DNA of 64,000 nucleotides from Nostoc mirabile CHAB5784 (GCF_020829645.1 NZ_JAIVFS010000037.1:1-64000), one strand, 5' to 3'; positions 23,466 to 33,121 are shown, counted from the stretch's first letter. The notes: a model not told the origin generated them from the letters alone. Numbers and translations: made by a program.

Positions 23466-24905
23466 ATGCGAGTAGCGATCGCGGGTGCTGGTTTAGCAGG
23501 ACTTTCCTGCGCGAAATATCTCACAGACGCAGGTCACACTCCCATTGTCTTGGAAAGCCGGGACGTATTGGGTGGTCTTGTTGCGGCGTGGAAAGACTCT
23601 GACGGCGACTGGTATGAAACCGGGTTACACGCCTTCTTTGGGGCATATCCTAATATGCTCCAATTGCTCAAAGAGTTGGGCATTGAAGACAGACTCCAGT
23701 GGAAAGAGCATACGTTGATTTTCAATCAACCGGACAAGCCTGGGACACTCTCACGTTTTGATGTTCCAGATATTCCATCTCCTTTCAACGTGATTGCATC
23801 GATTCTTCGCAACAAAGACATGTTGACTTGGGAGCAGAAGATTCGGTTTGCAGTTGGCCTACTTCCAGCAGTGGTTCGGGGTCAAAAGTATGTTGAAGAC
23901 ATGGACAAGTACAGCTTCTTAGAGTGGTTGAAAAGGCAAGGTGTTGACGAGCGGGTAACTAGTGACGTTTTTATCGCCGCATGTAAAGCGCTCACCTTTA
24001 TCAATCCTGATGAAGTTTCGGCAACGATTCTTTTAACTGCACTGAATCGTTTTCTGCAAGAACGATATGGCTCCAAGATTGCATTTTTAGATGGTTCTCC
24101 CACAGAACGTCTATGCAGCCCAATCGTAGATTACATCACAGAACGCGGTGGAGAAGTGCGGTTGAATGCCCCCTTGAAAGAGATTTTGCTCAACGCCGAT
24201 GGCACGGTAAAAGGATACTTGATTCGAGGCTTAAATGGGGCAGAAGATGAAGTTATCACAGCAGATTCGTATGTATCTGCCATGTCGGTTGACCCTTTAA
24301 AGGTCATGTTGCCTAAACCTTGGAAACTTATGGAGTTTTTCAAGAAGCTAGAAGGCTTGGAAGGAGTACCAGTGATTAACCTGCATCTGTGGTTTGACCG
24401 GAAACTTACAGAAATTGATCACTTGCTTTTTTCGCGATCGCCTCTCCTAAGCGTTTATGCTGATATGAGCAATACCTGCCGTGAATACGCCAACCCCAAT
24501 CGCTCAATGCTGGAATTAGTTCTAGCTCCGGCAAAAGATTGGATTGCCAAATCTGATGAGGAGATTGTGGCTGCAACGATTGCTGAGTTGGAAAAACTTT
24601 TCCCCGACCACTTTGGGGGAGACAATCCAGCAACATTGCTGAAATCTCATGTGGTGAAAACGCCGCGTTCAGTTTACAAAGCGACCCCTGGTCGTCAACA
24701 GTACCGCCCCGCACAAGTTACGCCCATTGCCAACTTCTATCTCGCCGGAAGTTATACCATGCAACGCTACTTAGGCAGTATGGAAGGTGCCGTACTTTCT
24801 GGTAAGCTGACAGCGCAGGCAATTTCTGAGGCTCTCCCGGTAGCAAATTCCTCAAACCTGCAAACGCTCACCCGACCGCCCGCAACGAATGCTGCAACTG
24901 CCTGA
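23466..24905 (+). CDS. crtP: Phytoene desaturase
   Basis: Plant-type phytoene desaturase (Pds) that introduces two double bases of conjugation into phytoene to give zeta-carotene at the membrane. It has 479 residues. The FAD-binding motif AGAGLAGLSCAKYL starts at residue 6 and the C-terminal FAD signature LAGSYTMQRYLGSMEGAVLSG is near residue 425. Its stop lies 17 bp inside the start of crtB, so the two genes are translationally coupled. Confidence 0.97.
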   Translation: MRVAIAGAGLAGLSCAKYLTDAGHTPIVLESRDVLGGLVAAWKDSDGDWYETGLHAFFGAYPNMLQLLKELGIEDRLQWKEHTLIFNQPDKPGTLSRFDVPDIPSPFNVIASILRNKDMLTWEQKIRFAVGLLPAVVRGQKYVEDMDKYSFLEWLKRQGVDERVTSDVFIAACKALTFINPDEVSATILLTALNRFLQERYGSKIAFLDGSPTERLCSPIVDYITERGGEVRLNAPLKEILLNADGTVKGYLIRGLNGAEDEVITADSYVSAMSVDPLKVMLPKPWKLMEFFKKLEGLEGVPVINLHLWFDRKLTEIDHLLFSRSPLLSVYADMSNTCREYANPNRSMLELVLAPAKDWIAKSDEEIVAATIAELEKLFPDHFGGDNPATLLKSHVVKTPRSVYKATPGRQQYRPAQVTPIANFYLAGSYTMQRYLGSMEGAVLSGKLTAQAISEALPVANSSNLQTLTRPPATNAATA

Positions 24906-25821
24906 TTCCCCCCCGCGCATGAAAACGCTGGTCTCTGTAGACGAGTCATACAAACTTTGTCGGCATCTCACAGCAAAGTATGCCAAGACTTTTTACCTGG
25001 GTACTTTGCTCATGAGTCCGGTAAAACGTCAATCTATTTGGTCAATTTATGCTTGGTGTCGCCGTACAGATGAATTGGTGGATGGGCCCGCATCTGCTAT
25101 TACCACGCCAGAAACCCTAGACCTATGGGAACAGCAGCTGGAATCGATTTTTGCGGGACACCCATTAGAAAATTACGATGTCGCTTTAGTTGATACCCTC
25201 CAGCGCTTTCCCATGGACATTCAGCCCTTTCGGGATATGATTGCCGGTCAGCGCATGGATTTATATCGCAGCCGTTATGAAACCTTTGAGGACTTATACC
25301 TCTACTGTTACCGCGTTGCTGGCACTGTTGGCTTAATGTCAACAGCAGTTATGGGTGTAGATAGCACCATATACACCGCTCCGTGGCAGCAGAACAAACA
25401 ACCTTATGTTCCCACAGAAGAAGCGATCGCTCTGGGAATTGCCAATCAACTCACCAACATCCTGCGGGATGTGGGAGAAGATGCCAAACGGGGGCGAATC
25501 TACATTCCCCTTGAGGACTTGGCAAAATTCAACTATAGCGAACAAGACTTCTTCAAAGGTGTGGTAGATGATCGTTGGCGGGCGCTGATGCGCTTTCAAA
25601 TTGACCGGGCCCGCCAATTCTATAGCACATCCGACCAGGGAATTACTTATTTAGCATCTGATGCCCGTTGGCCTGTATGGGCAGCATCAATGCTGTACGG
25701 TCAGATTTTGGAGGTGATTGAACGCAACGATTATGATGTGTTCAGTCAACGGGCTTACGTTCCCCAGTGGAAAAAGTTACGCACTTTGCCCTTAGCTTGG
25801 ATGCGATCGCAAGTCCTTTAA
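24889..25821 (+). CDS. crtB: Phytoene synthase
   Basis: Condenses two geranylgeranyl-diphosphate molecules to phytoene, the first committed carotenoid step. It has 310 residues from ATG 24889, or 300 from ATG 24919 (MKTLVSVDESY). The two aspartate-rich Mg-diphosphate motifs are visible as DELVD near residue 63 and NILRDVGEDAKRGRIYIP near residue 190. It overlaps the end of crtP, the common cyanobacterial arrangement. Confidence 0.97.
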   Translation: MLQLPDSPPRMKTLVSVDESYKLCRHLTAKYAKTFYLGTLLMSPVKRQSIWSIYAWCRRTDELVDGPASAITTPETLDLWEQQLESIFAGHPLENYDVALVDTLQRFPMDIQPFRDMIAGQRMDLYRSRYETFEDLYLYCYRVAGTVGLMSTAVMGVDSTIYTAPWQQNKQPYVPTEEAIALGIANQLTNILRDVGEDAKRGRIYIPLEDLAKFNYSEQDFFKGVVDDRWRALMRFQIDRARQFYSTSDQGITYLASDARWPVWAASMLYGQILEVIERNDYDVFSQRAYVPQWKKLRTLPLAWMRSQVL

Positions 25822-25962
25822 AAAATTAGTCATTTGTCCCTAGTCCTTAGTCCTTAGTATTTTATAAATAACCAACGACTAATGACTAATGACTAATGAC
25901 CAATGACTAATGACTATTGACTCTCCCAAACAAATCTGGTAACATTAATATTCGTGAGTCAT

Positions 25963-26054
25963 GGAGAGGTGGCTGAGTGGTCGAAAGCGGCAGATTGCTA
26001 ATCTGTTGTACGGCAGGCAACTCCGTACCGAGGGTTCGAATCCCTCCCTCTCCG
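25963..26054 (+). tRNA. tRNA-Ser (GCT)
   Basis: A complete class II cloverleaf: acceptor GGAGAGG/CCTCTCC, anticodon loop TTGCTAA, long variable arm GTACGG/CCGTAC, T-stem GAGGG/CCCTC. CCA is not encoded. It is the likely working chromosomal copy, making the array Ser(GCT) redundant. Confidence 0.97.
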
Positions 26055-26245
26055 TTTTCGAGCTTTTGATACACAGAGTATATTCTGTGTAAAACGATAA
26101 TATTAATCTAATGGTAAATATTTCTACTCCTAAAGATGGATGATATGATTTATCTTTTGGAGTCTTGATAAGATCCAGCTAACTTAAAAATCTAGTTTGA
26201 ATCTTACTTTTAGGCTCCTAAATATCCGAGGAGTCAAAGTTACTT

Positions 26246-27565
26246 ATGAGAAAAATTAGTGCCGCCTTAACCTTCAGTATAACTACCCTAGCAATTGGGT
26301 TCCTAGTTGGGGCTTGTGGTGATAATAGTACCCCCAATGGTGCAGCTAACAACGGAAGTACCGCTACCCCAGCAGCCAACTCAACTACTACAAGCACTGC
26401 TCAAGGGCTAAAAATTGGTTCGCTGTTACCGACAACAGGCGACTTGGCTTCTGTAGGACAGCAGATGCTAGGTTCTGTCCCTTTACTCGTCGATACGGTC
26501 AACGCTTGCGGTGGGGTAAATGGCGAACCAGTCAACTTGGTGCAAGTAGACGACCAAACCGACCCCAGAGCGGGTGCAGCCGGTATGACCAAACTAGCAA
26601 CTTTAGATAAAGTGGCAGGTGTAGTTGGTTCCTTTGCCAGTAGCGTCTCTAGTGCAGCAGTCTCTATTGCCACACCGAATAAAGTTATGCTGGTTTCCCC
26701 TGGTAGTACTAGTCCTGTCTTTACTGAAAAGGCCCAAAAAGGCGACTATAAAGGCTTTTGGGCGCGTACTGCTCCCCCAGATACCTACCAAGCACTAGCT
26801 TTAGCCCAACTTGCCAGAAAAAAAGGTTTCAAGCGAGTTTCTACAGTCGTGATTAATAACGACTATGGCGTTGGTTTTGAAAAAGCATTTGTGCAAACTT
26901 TTGAAAAATTGGGTGGAACTATAGTTAATAAAGATAAGCCTGTCCGCTACGACCCGAAAGCCCAGACATTTGATACAGAAGCGGCTGCTGCTTTTGCTGG
27001 TAAACCAGATGCAGTCCTAGCTGTGTTGTATGCAGAAACTGGTAGTCTGTTCTTAAAAGCCGCCTATCAGCAAGGTGTGACGAAGGGAGTGCAAATTTTA
27101 CTAACAGATGGCGTGAAATCACCTAGTTTCCCAGAACAAGTTGGCAAAGATGGTGATAAATTTATTTTAACTGGAGCGATCGGTACAGTACCCGGTTCCA
27201 ATGGTAAAGCCCTAGAAGCTTTCAACAAGCTGTGGAAGGATAAAAAGGGTGGTGCGCCAGGAGAATATGCTCCTCAAGCTTGGGATGCGGCTGCGTTATT
27301 GACATTGGCGGCACAAGCTGCTAAGGAAAATACAGGTGTTGGTATAGCTAGCAAAATCCGTGAAGTGGCTGATGGGCCTGGCACGGAAGTTACCGATGTC
27401 TGCGAAGGATTGAAGTTACTTAAAGATGGTAAAAAGATTAACTATCAAGGAGCCAGTGGCAACGTAGATGTTGATGCTAACGGCGATGTCGTCGGTGTTT
27501 ACGATGTTTGGACAGTAGGAGACGATGGCAAAATCAAGGTAATTGATAAAGTTACCCCCAAGTAA
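26246..27565 (+). CDS. ABC transporter substrate-binding lipoprotein for branched-chain/neutral amino acids
   Basis: A 439-residue Peripla_BP_6 (LivJ-type) protein. A signal peptide ends in a lipobox (LVGAC, Cys24), followed by a low-complexity Asn/Thr/Ser linker and a two-lobed binding domain beginning LKIGSLLPTTGDLASVGQQM. It resembles NatB of the neutral-amino-acid uptake system of heterocystous cyanobacteria, but the permease and ATPase genes are not adjacent, so the substrate is inferred. Confidence 0.85.
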   Translation: MRKISAALTFSITTLAIGFLVGACGDNSTPNGAANNGSTATPAANSTTTSTAQGLKIGSLLPTTGDLASVGQQMLGSVPLLVDTVNACGGVNGEPVNLVQVDDQTDPRAGAAGMTKLATLDKVAGVVGSFASSVSSAAVSIATPNKVMLVSPGSTSPVFTEKAQKGDYKGFWARTAPPDTYQALALAQLARKKGFKRVSTVVINNDYGVGFEKAFVQTFEKLGGTIVNKDKPVRYDPKAQTFDTEAAAAFAGKPDAVLAVLYAETGSLFLKAAYQQGVTKGVQILLTDGVKSPSFPEQVGKDGDKFILTGAIGTVPGSNGKALEAFNKLWKDKKGGAPGEYAPQAWDAAALLTLAAQAAKENTGVGIASKIREVADGPGTEVTDVCEGLKLLKDGKKINYQGASGNVDVDANGDVVGVYDVWTVGDDGKIKVIDKVTPK

Positions 27566-27628
27566 AAAGTTAGGAATTAGGAGTTAAGAGTTATGAATGA
27601 AATATTACTAACTCATAACTCCTGTACA

Positions 27629-27648
27629 GACGCGATTAATCGCGTCTC
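27629..27648. repeat. 20-bp palindrome (AGACGCGATTAATCGCGTCT), copy 1
   Basis: A perfect palindrome with flanks CTGTAC and CTACTCCTAACTCC. Identical palindromes lie at 29395, 29432 and 61318, each next to TTAGGAG/TAACTCC heptamers. Confidence 0.85.
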
Positions 27649-27667
27649 TACTCCTAACTCCTAACTT

Positions 27668-28516
27668 TTAAAAGCCAGTAAAGTTGTAACCAACTCCTAA
27701 CAATAAGCCTATATCAGTTTCATCGAAAAATCCGGCATTCACAGCAGCCGTTGCTGTGAATTGAGGAGTTAGAGGCACATCAATGCCACCAGATACTAAA
27801 AAGGCTAATTGCGAATCATCACCAGTTTTGTAAGCTGCACCCACTCCAACGTAAGGTGCGATCGCTAACGGTTCGCTAAAAGCATCTGCTGGCTGAAAGC
27901 TAAAATCGTAGGTGATCGGAACTAGAACTGTGGTGTTGTCCCCAAATACAGCTGAGGGTCGCACCGATATAGCATTTGTCAGTCCAATTTTGCTGACTAC
28001 CGCGAAGTTACCGTCACCCAAAGACGTGTCCCCACCACTCAAACCAATGTTAGCAGCGACACCAATATAGCTGCTGCCACCACGGGTAGTTGTACCTAAA
28101 TCAATATCTGATTGCGCCACTTTGGTAGCAGATGGTTGAACAGTAGTTTGAGAAGTCGGTTGTACAAACTCTGAGGTAAGTGTTGCAGATGAGGTTGCTA
28201 CTGTGCCTGGAATGGGTGTAGGCGTTACACTAGCGTTTTCCTGTATCTCAGCGTTTGGGGGCTGCTGTACCTTAGCTAAATTTGTTACTGTAAATGTTTC
28301 AGTTGTTTCTGTAGAAAGATTTTGGCTTACAGTGTCTAGTTCTGTACTAAACTCGTTGGGAGACGCTACGGTTGCGGAAGGGTCGGTTAATGCTTGACTG
28401 CTCACCTTGTCAACTGTCTGGGCACTTGCAGATAAGCCGCTACTCAGGACTGTAAGAGCAGCTATACTTGGCAACCAAAAAACACTTTTACGAAAAAAAA
28501 TAGTATTCACGTTCAC
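27668..28516 (-). CDS. Secreted beta-barrel-like outer membrane protein
   Basis: A 282-residue protein with a clear signal peptide ending SASAQ, a Thr/Ser/Pro-rich linker to about residue 145 and a C-terminal half of alternating amphipathic strands (SYIGVAANIGLSGGDTSL, then further strands, ending LLLGVGYNFTGF). The terminal aromatic residue is typical of outer-membrane barrels. It probably forms a small eight-stranded barrel in the outer membrane. The role is unknown. Confidence 0.65.
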   Translation of the reverse strand: MNVNTIFFRKSVFWLPSIAALTVLSSGLSASAQTVDKVSSQALTDPSATVASPNEFSTELDTVSQNLSTETTETFTVTNLAKVQQPPNAEIQENASVTPTPIPGTVATSSATLTSEFVQPTSQTTVQPSATKVAQSDIDLGTTTRGGSSYIGVAANIGLSGGDTSLGDGNFAVVSKIGLTNAISVRPSAVFGDNTTVLVPITYDFSFQPADAFSEPLAIAPYVGVGAAYKTGDDSQLAFLVSGGIDVPLTPQFTATAAVNAGFFDETDIGLLLGVGYNFTGF

Positions 28517-29055
28517 TCCTAAAACAATATTGCCACGAAAAATAAAGGGTTTTGTTGATTAAAGTCAACAAATTCGGGCAATACTCAAAATTTAACATCA
28601 AAAAATTGGTTTTTCCATTCTGACTTTACTGGATTTATTTAGTTAATATTTACTATCAAAAAATTAAATACCATATCCTAAATATCTGGAATTTGGCAGA
28701 TGACAAAAATTATTTTTGCTTTAAGCAAAGAGTCTATTTGTTAAGGAGGTCATTAGGATTGCGAAAACTTTTAACAAAAAACTTAGCCTATATCAACACC
28801 TAGCTCTCTTAGTTTTTGTGCTAACTCCGTAGTACAAGAGAAGAAAAGAATTCCAAGTAGCGACTACAAAAGAAGGGCTTCCCGTAGCGTATGGTTGGTG
28901 TATTTCCGTCATGCTGCACTAGAAATTGTGCTTTGTAACAAAAAAAGTTGATTATGAAGTTATATTACGAAGCTTGCAAAAATATTTAGAAATTGTCTAC
29001 AAGGCAAACATAGTTCTAACGTAGAACCTATTAGGAGAGACTTGAGGCAAATGTG
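28517..29055. other. Intergenic region
   Basis: AT-rich; only a short fragment (GGGCTTCCCGTAGCG, about 28875) recalls the small TAC-bounded element. No gene is supported. Confidence 0.4.
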
Positions 29056-29373
29056 ATGAGCGGAAATAATACTCAAAAATATCGGTTTGTCTGTACCCTG
29101 ACTTTCGGTGATATCTACGGTCAAATAATTGTTTGGTTGATTACAATTACCCTAAGTTTGGCATCAGCCTTGGCGCTTATGGGTGCCAAGCGGCCCGTGT
29201 ACGCTTTAGCAACAGCTGGTCTTGTCGTTCTGCTTTCGCTACCTTTCTTGTTGTTTGCCTTTGTCACTACCTTGTTAAATCATATTGAAGTCAGTCCTGT
29301 AGGGCCTGAAACCAAAATGGAACCCATACCAGGTAATGTGTCTCAGCAACAACCTGTACAAGCGACTAGCTGA
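29056..29373 (+). CDS. Small membrane protein with two helices
   Basis: A 105-residue protein. Two hydrophobic segments (about residues 25-45 and 50-75) are followed by a Pro/Gln-rich soluble tail. GAGG seven bases upstream favours ATG 29056 over GTG 29053. No family is recognised. It is upstream of, but probably not co-transcribed with, the succinate dehydrogenase gene. Confidence 0.6.
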   Translation: MSGNNTQKYRFVCTLTFGDIYGQIIVWLITITLSLASALALMGAKRPVYALATAGLVVLLSLPFLLFAFVTTLLNHIEVSPVGPETKMEPIPGNVSQQQPVQATS

Positions 29374-29394
29374 AGAGTTAGGAGTTAGGAGTAG

Positions 29395-29451
29395 AGACGC
29401 GATTAATCGCGTCTGTACAGGAATTATAAGTAGACGCGATTAATCGCGTCT
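29395..29451. repeat. Two tandem 20-bp palindromes, copies 2 and 3
   Basis: AGACGCGATTAATCGCGTCT occurs at 29395-29414 and again at 29432-29451, separated by GTACAGGAATTATAAGT. Confidence 0.9.
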
Positions 29452-29548
29452 GTACAGGAATTATAAGTGAAGACTTAACTCTTCGTTTTTAACTTTTCTC
29501 AAAATTTGTAATAGCATCCCTGTCTATAGGCAGGGATTTTTTCGTAGA

Positions 29549-29686
29549 TAGGACTTACGCAAAATATCTCTCAAACTCTTATTTCTCCGTGCCGCGCCAG
29601 TTGCTTCAAGTCTCTTAACCGCAAGGGCGCACTGGCTTCTCTGCGCCTCTGTGGTTCGTTATTCCGTAACTTTTGCGTAAGTCCTA
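29549..29686. mobile_element. MITE, family A, copy 2, carrying a nested 44-bp repeat
   Basis: 138 bp with TAGGACTTACGC / GCGTAAGTCCTA ends. The flanks GTAGA and GTAAA are an imperfect 5-bp target duplication. Compared with the otherwise near-identical copy at 31556 it contains an extra block (about 29591-29636, CCAGTTGCTTCAAGTC and onward) that also occurs at 40532 and 52309. Confidence 0.87.
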
Positions 29687-29763
29687 GTAAATATGCGATC
29701 GCACTACCTAATTAATCACGTCTCTACAATAGAACAGCAGTGGTTTGCAATCAAGGGCTAATT

Positions 29764-31491
29764 ATGCTGGAACACGATGTGATTATTGTCGGGGGTGGAT
29801 TGGCGGGATGTCGGGCTGCTGTAGAAATTGCCCGCACTGACCCTAATTTAAATATTGCTGTGGTTGCCAAAACCCACCCAATTCGTTCTCACTCGGTGGC
29901 AGCTCAAGGTGGTATGGCTGCATCGCTGAAAAATGTTGATTCAGAAGATACTTGGGAAGCACATGCTTTTGATACTGTCAAGGGTTCTGATTACTTGGCA
30001 GACCAAGATGCTGTGGCAATTCTCGCCCAAGAAGCACCAGATGTGGTAATTGACTTGGAACACATGGGCGTTTTGTTCTCTCGCTTACCCGATGGGCGCA
30101 TTGCCCAACGGGCTTTTGGCGGACATTCCCACAACCGCACTTGCTACGCTGCTGACAAGACCGGTCACGCGATTTTGCACGAATTGGTTAATAACTTGCG
30201 GCGTTATGGGGTGCAAGTTTATGAAGAATGGTATGTGATGCGTCTCATTTTGTCAGAAAATGAGGCGAAGGGTGTGGTAATGTTCCATCTTTTGGATGGA
30301 CGTATAGAGGTGGTGCGAGCCAAGGCGGTGATGTTTGCCACAGGGGGTTATGGTCGCGTTTATAACACTACCTCTAATGATTACGCTTCTTCTGGTGATG
30401 GTTTGGCAATGACTGCGATCGCAGGTTTACCCCTGGAAGATATGGAATTTGTCCAATTTCATCCCACTGGTTTATATCCGGTAGGGGTGTTGATTTCAGA
30501 AGCGGTACGGGGTGAAGGGGCGTATCTGATAAATAGTGAAGGCGATCGCTTTATGGCGAACTATGCACCCAGTCGCATGGAACTGGCTCCTCGTGATATT
30601 ACCTCACGAGCGATCGCTTACGAAATTCGCGCCGGACGTGGTATTCATCTCGATGGGAGTGCTGGTGGCCCCTTTGTCTATCTGGATCTACGCCACATGG
30701 GCAAAGAAAAAATTATGAGTCGCGTCCCATTCTGCTGGGAAGAAGCACACCGTTTGGTAGGTGTTGACGCGGTAACTCAACCTATGCCAGTCCGCCCGAC
30801 AATTCACTATTGTATGGGTGGTATCCCAGTTAATACCGATGGGCAAGTCCGCAGTAGTGGTGATGGTTTAGTTGATGCTTTCTTTGCTGCTGGCGAAACA
30901 TCTTGTGTTTCCGTACATGGTGCTAATCGTTTGGGGAGTAATTCTCTGCTGGAATGTGTCGTTTATGGTAAGAGAACTGGGGCTGCGATCGCGCAATTTG
31001 TGCAAAAACGTAAGTTGCCCTCTGTGGATGAGCAACGATATGTAACGGAAGCCCAGCAACAAATTCAAGCTTTGCTAGAACAACCAGGACAGTACCGCAT
31101 TAACCAAGTTCGTCAAGCCTTTCAGGATTGTATGACTGATTACTGCGGTGTTTTTCGTACTGAGGCATTAATGAGTGAAGGGTTGCACAAACTAGAAGAA
31201 ATACAACAGCGATATCCACAAATTTATTTAGATGACAAAGGTAGTTGCTGGAATACAGAACTTGTGGAAGCTTTGGAATTGCGAAGTTTGATGATAGTGG
31301 GACAGACTATTTTAGCATCAGCTTTAAATCGCCAAGAGAGCCGTGGCGCTCATTTCCGCGAAGATTATTCCGAGCGAGATGATGCTAACTTTCTGAAACA
31401 CACAATGGCTTACTATTCACCAGCCGGAATTGACATTCAATATCGTCCGGTGGCAATTACTATGTTTGAGCCAAAAGAGCGGAAGTATTAG
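29764..31491 (+). CDS. sdhA: Succinate dehydrogenase / fumarate reductase flavoprotein subunit
   Basis: Oxidises succinate to fumarate and passes electrons to the quinone pool of the thylakoid membrane. It has 575 residues from ATG 29764; a GTG eight codons earlier is possible. The FAD-binding N-terminus reads DVIIVGGGLAGCRAAVEI. The covalent-FAD and active-site region RSHSVAAQGGMAAS is present, as are HPTGLYPVGVLISEAVRGEG and the C-terminal SCVSVHGANRLGSNSLLE. The iron-sulfur subunit is not adjacent, as is usual in cyanobacteria. SdhA is preferred over L-aspartate oxidase because of the length and the C-terminal region. Confidence 0.93.
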   Translation: MLEHDVIIVGGGLAGCRAAVEIARTDPNLNIAVVAKTHPIRSHSVAAQGGMAASLKNVDSEDTWEAHAFDTVKGSDYLADQDAVAILAQEAPDVVIDLEHMGVLFSRLPDGRIAQRAFGGHSHNRTCYAADKTGHAILHELVNNLRRYGVQVYEEWYVMRLILSENEAKGVVMFHLLDGRIEVVRAKAVMFATGGYGRVYNTTSNDYASSGDGLAMTAIAGLPLEDMEFVQFHPTGLYPVGVLISEAVRGEGAYLINSEGDRFMANYAPSRMELAPRDITSRAIAYEIRAGRGIHLDGSAGGPFVYLDLRHMGKEKIMSRVPFCWEEAHRLVGVDAVTQPMPVRPTIHYCMGGIPVNTDGQVRSSGDGLVDAFFAAGETSCVSVHGANRLGSNSLLECVVYGKRTGAAIAQFVQKRKLPSVDEQRYVTEAQQQIQALLEQPGQYRINQVRQAFQDCMTDYCGVFRTEALMSEGLHKLEEIQQRYPQIYLDDKGSCWNTELVEALELRSLMIVGQTILASALNRQESRGAHFREDYSERDDANFLKHTMAYYSPAGIDIQYRPVAITMFEPKERKY

Positions 31492-31555
31492 CAAAAAGTA
31501 AATTTATATGGAAAATCGAGGGGACTAGAAAAATTTTGTCCACCTCGATTAAGAA

Positions 31556-31648
31556 TAGGACTTACGCAAAATATCTCTCAAACTCTTATTTCTCCGTGTC
31601 CTCTGCGCCTCTGTGGTTCGTTATTCCGTAACTCTTGCGTAAGTCCTA
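31556..31648. mobile_element. MITE, family A, copy 3
   Basis: 93 bp with TAGGACTTACGC / GCGTAAGTCCTA ends and a perfect 5-bp target duplication AAGAA on both sides (31551-31555 and 31649-31653). It lies directly downstream of sdhA. Confidence 0.9.
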
Positions 31649-31671
31649 AAGAATATGAAATGATTAAGTTA

Positions 31672-31872
31672 TCAATCAGAACCTAATTGTTTCTGAATCA
31701 CAGCTATTATCTTTTCTTCCCAAGCCGGATCACTTAATTTTATTGCAGCATCACGATGACGAGATTTTCGTCTATCCATGTAAGCATAAAAGGCTTCCTT
31801 ATCATCCTTGTGGGTGAGAAAGTAACCCTTTAGCTCTTGGTCGCTCATTGCTGCATAGTTTACTTTATTCAT
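31672..31872 (-). CDS. DUF6887-type small protein
   Basis: 66 residues beginning MNKVNYAAMSDQELKGYFL, a pattern (MSDxELKxYFLxHxDDxxAFYAYMDR) I associate with the cyanobacterial DUF6887 family. The preceding minus-strand gene ends 15 bp upstream and has the partner DUF6888 pattern. The pairing suggests a two-gene module, possibly toxin-antitoxin, but the function is not known. Confidence 0.65.
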   Translation of the reverse strand: MNKVNYAAMSDQELKGYFLTHKDDKEAFYAYMDRRKSRHRDAAIKLSDPAWEEKIIAVIQKQLGSD

Positions 31873-31887
31873 AGTTCTATACTACAT

Positions 31888-32121
31888 TCATGGTTCTATA
31901 CTACCATCGGGCGTAATTTCTAGCTCTATTCCTTCATTTTGCCCAGCTAATATAAATATATTGAGCGATCGTTCATCTAATCGCACGATGTGAATTGGCT
32001 GAAACATCACATTTGTAAGTTGATGGCAAAGTCTATATAAGGATTGTAGCTGTTCTACTCTTGGTTGTAGCTCGTCCATGAATTTTTTCTTTATAAATTT
32101 ATATGTAACGGATTTAATCAT
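31888..32121 (-). CDS. DUF6888-type small protein
   Basis: 77 residues. The core LYRLCHQLTNVMFQPIHIVRLDE followed by NIFILAGQNEGIELEI matches the pattern of DUF6888 proteins. First gene of the two-gene unit with the DUF6887-type gene. The same two domains occur as one open frame at 32720-33121. An internal Met at residue 15 may be the true start. Confidence 0.62.
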   Translation of the reverse strand: MIKSVTYKFIKKKFMDELQPRVEQLQSLYRLCHQLTNVMFQPIHIVRLDERSLNIFILAGQNEGIELEITPDGSIEP

Positions 32122-32165
32122 ATAAACCCATCCAGCGATGCTCTCATAGTTGTGATTCTCACATC

Positions 32166-32711
32166 CTATTTAGCATTCCAAATGAACTTCCCCTTCTCAC
32201 CGGGATACGCTGCTCCCTCTTTGTCGCGCCACTCGAAGTATATTTCGATTGGCATTTTCAAATTTTTCATTAAGTGCAAAGTGTTACGCCACGCTAGATT
32301 TGAATCTACACCTTGTATCGAAATGTTTACCTCTGGCAAGTAGTGAAAACCAGAATTAATTTTTTCACCCTTAACAACATGGGCAAGGGTTAGCTTCATG
32401 AGTTCCTCTACAGAAAATCCTTGTCGAATAGCAATTTCGTGTGCTGTATCGACGATTTTGCTCCAGTTCGGTTGATGAATTTCTTGACTACCAATGACGG
32501 CTCGAAGCACTCTGGTATGGTGCAAATTGCTTGGAGTATCAGGTTCAAGAACTCTATAATTCTCGGTTTCAGAAACTTGCTGAGGCTGGTAACGTGCCTC
32601 ATATTCATTCAATAACTTCTCAATAACAGTGATGGGTGTATCCTCGAAAGGGACAGCCAGGGCTTGGAGCCTTTTGTAAATGGGATCAGGTATTCTGATA
32701 ACTGGCATCAT
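32166..32711 (-). CDS. Hypothetical protein with RHH-like N-terminus
   Basis: 181 residues from the ATG-ATG pair preceded by AAGGAT. The N-terminal PVIRIPDPIYKRLQALAVPF plus TPITVIEKLLNEYEARY has the strand-helix-helix layout of small DNA-binding proteins often fused to restriction or effector domains. The C-terminal 120 residues are unassigned. It is divergent from, and starts 9 bp away from, the fused DUF6888/6887 gene. It may be a regulator of that unit. Confidence 0.55.
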   Translation of the reverse strand: MMPVIRIPDPIYKRLQALAVPFEDTPITVIEKLLNEYEARYQPQQVSETENYRVLEPDTPSNLHHTRVLRAVIGSQEIHQPNWSKIVDTAHEIAIRQGFSVEELMKLTLAHVVKGEKINSGFHYLPEVNISIQGVDSNLAWRNTLHLMKNLKMPIEIYFEWRDKEGAAYPGEKGKFIWNAK

Positions 32712-32719
32712 ATATCCTT

Positions 32720-33121
32720 GTGTATTTACTCTATATAAATATAGATGTAACACAAATATATTTAAGCTGCCAGTTACTTTCTAATCTGTATCAGTCCATC
32801 CAGGTTTTCCGCTACGACCAAAAGTTGAAAACGCTTTATATTCAAGCTGGTTTGAACGATGAGATTGCAGTCAAAATTGATCAATCAATATGGGAATTGG
32901 AAATTTGTTGTATGATGCAGAACCTAAACCAGATGACCAATACTGAACTGAAACGATATCTTTCAGAACATAGAAATCAGGAAGAAGCGTTTCGGGCTGC
33001 ATTGCAAGTTTTGATGAGTCGTTGTGACTCCGCTACACAACACCCTTATCCTTTCGATCTTGACAATCCTGAGAGCGAGGTAAAAGCTCTCCTTTTAGAG
33101 AAACTCAATCGAACTGAGTGA
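32720..33121 (+). CDS. Fused DUF6888-DUF6887 protein
   Basis: 133 codons from GTG. Residues 12-62 (YLSCQLLSNLYQSIQVFRYD onward) align with the 77-residue gene at 31888, and residues 65-133 (MQNLNQMTNTELKRYLSEH) align with the 66-residue gene at 31672. It is a single-frame version of the same pair. Tandem ATGs at 32912/32915 could still allow separate translation of the second domain. The N-terminus is slightly shorter than in the split copy. Confidence 0.6.
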   Translation: MYLLYINIDVTQIYLSCQLLSNLYQSIQVFRYDQKLKTLYIQAGLNDEIAVKIDQSIWELEICCMMQNLNQMTNTELKRYLSEHRNQEEAFRAALQVLMSRCDSATQHPYPFDLDNPESEVKALLLEKLNRTE

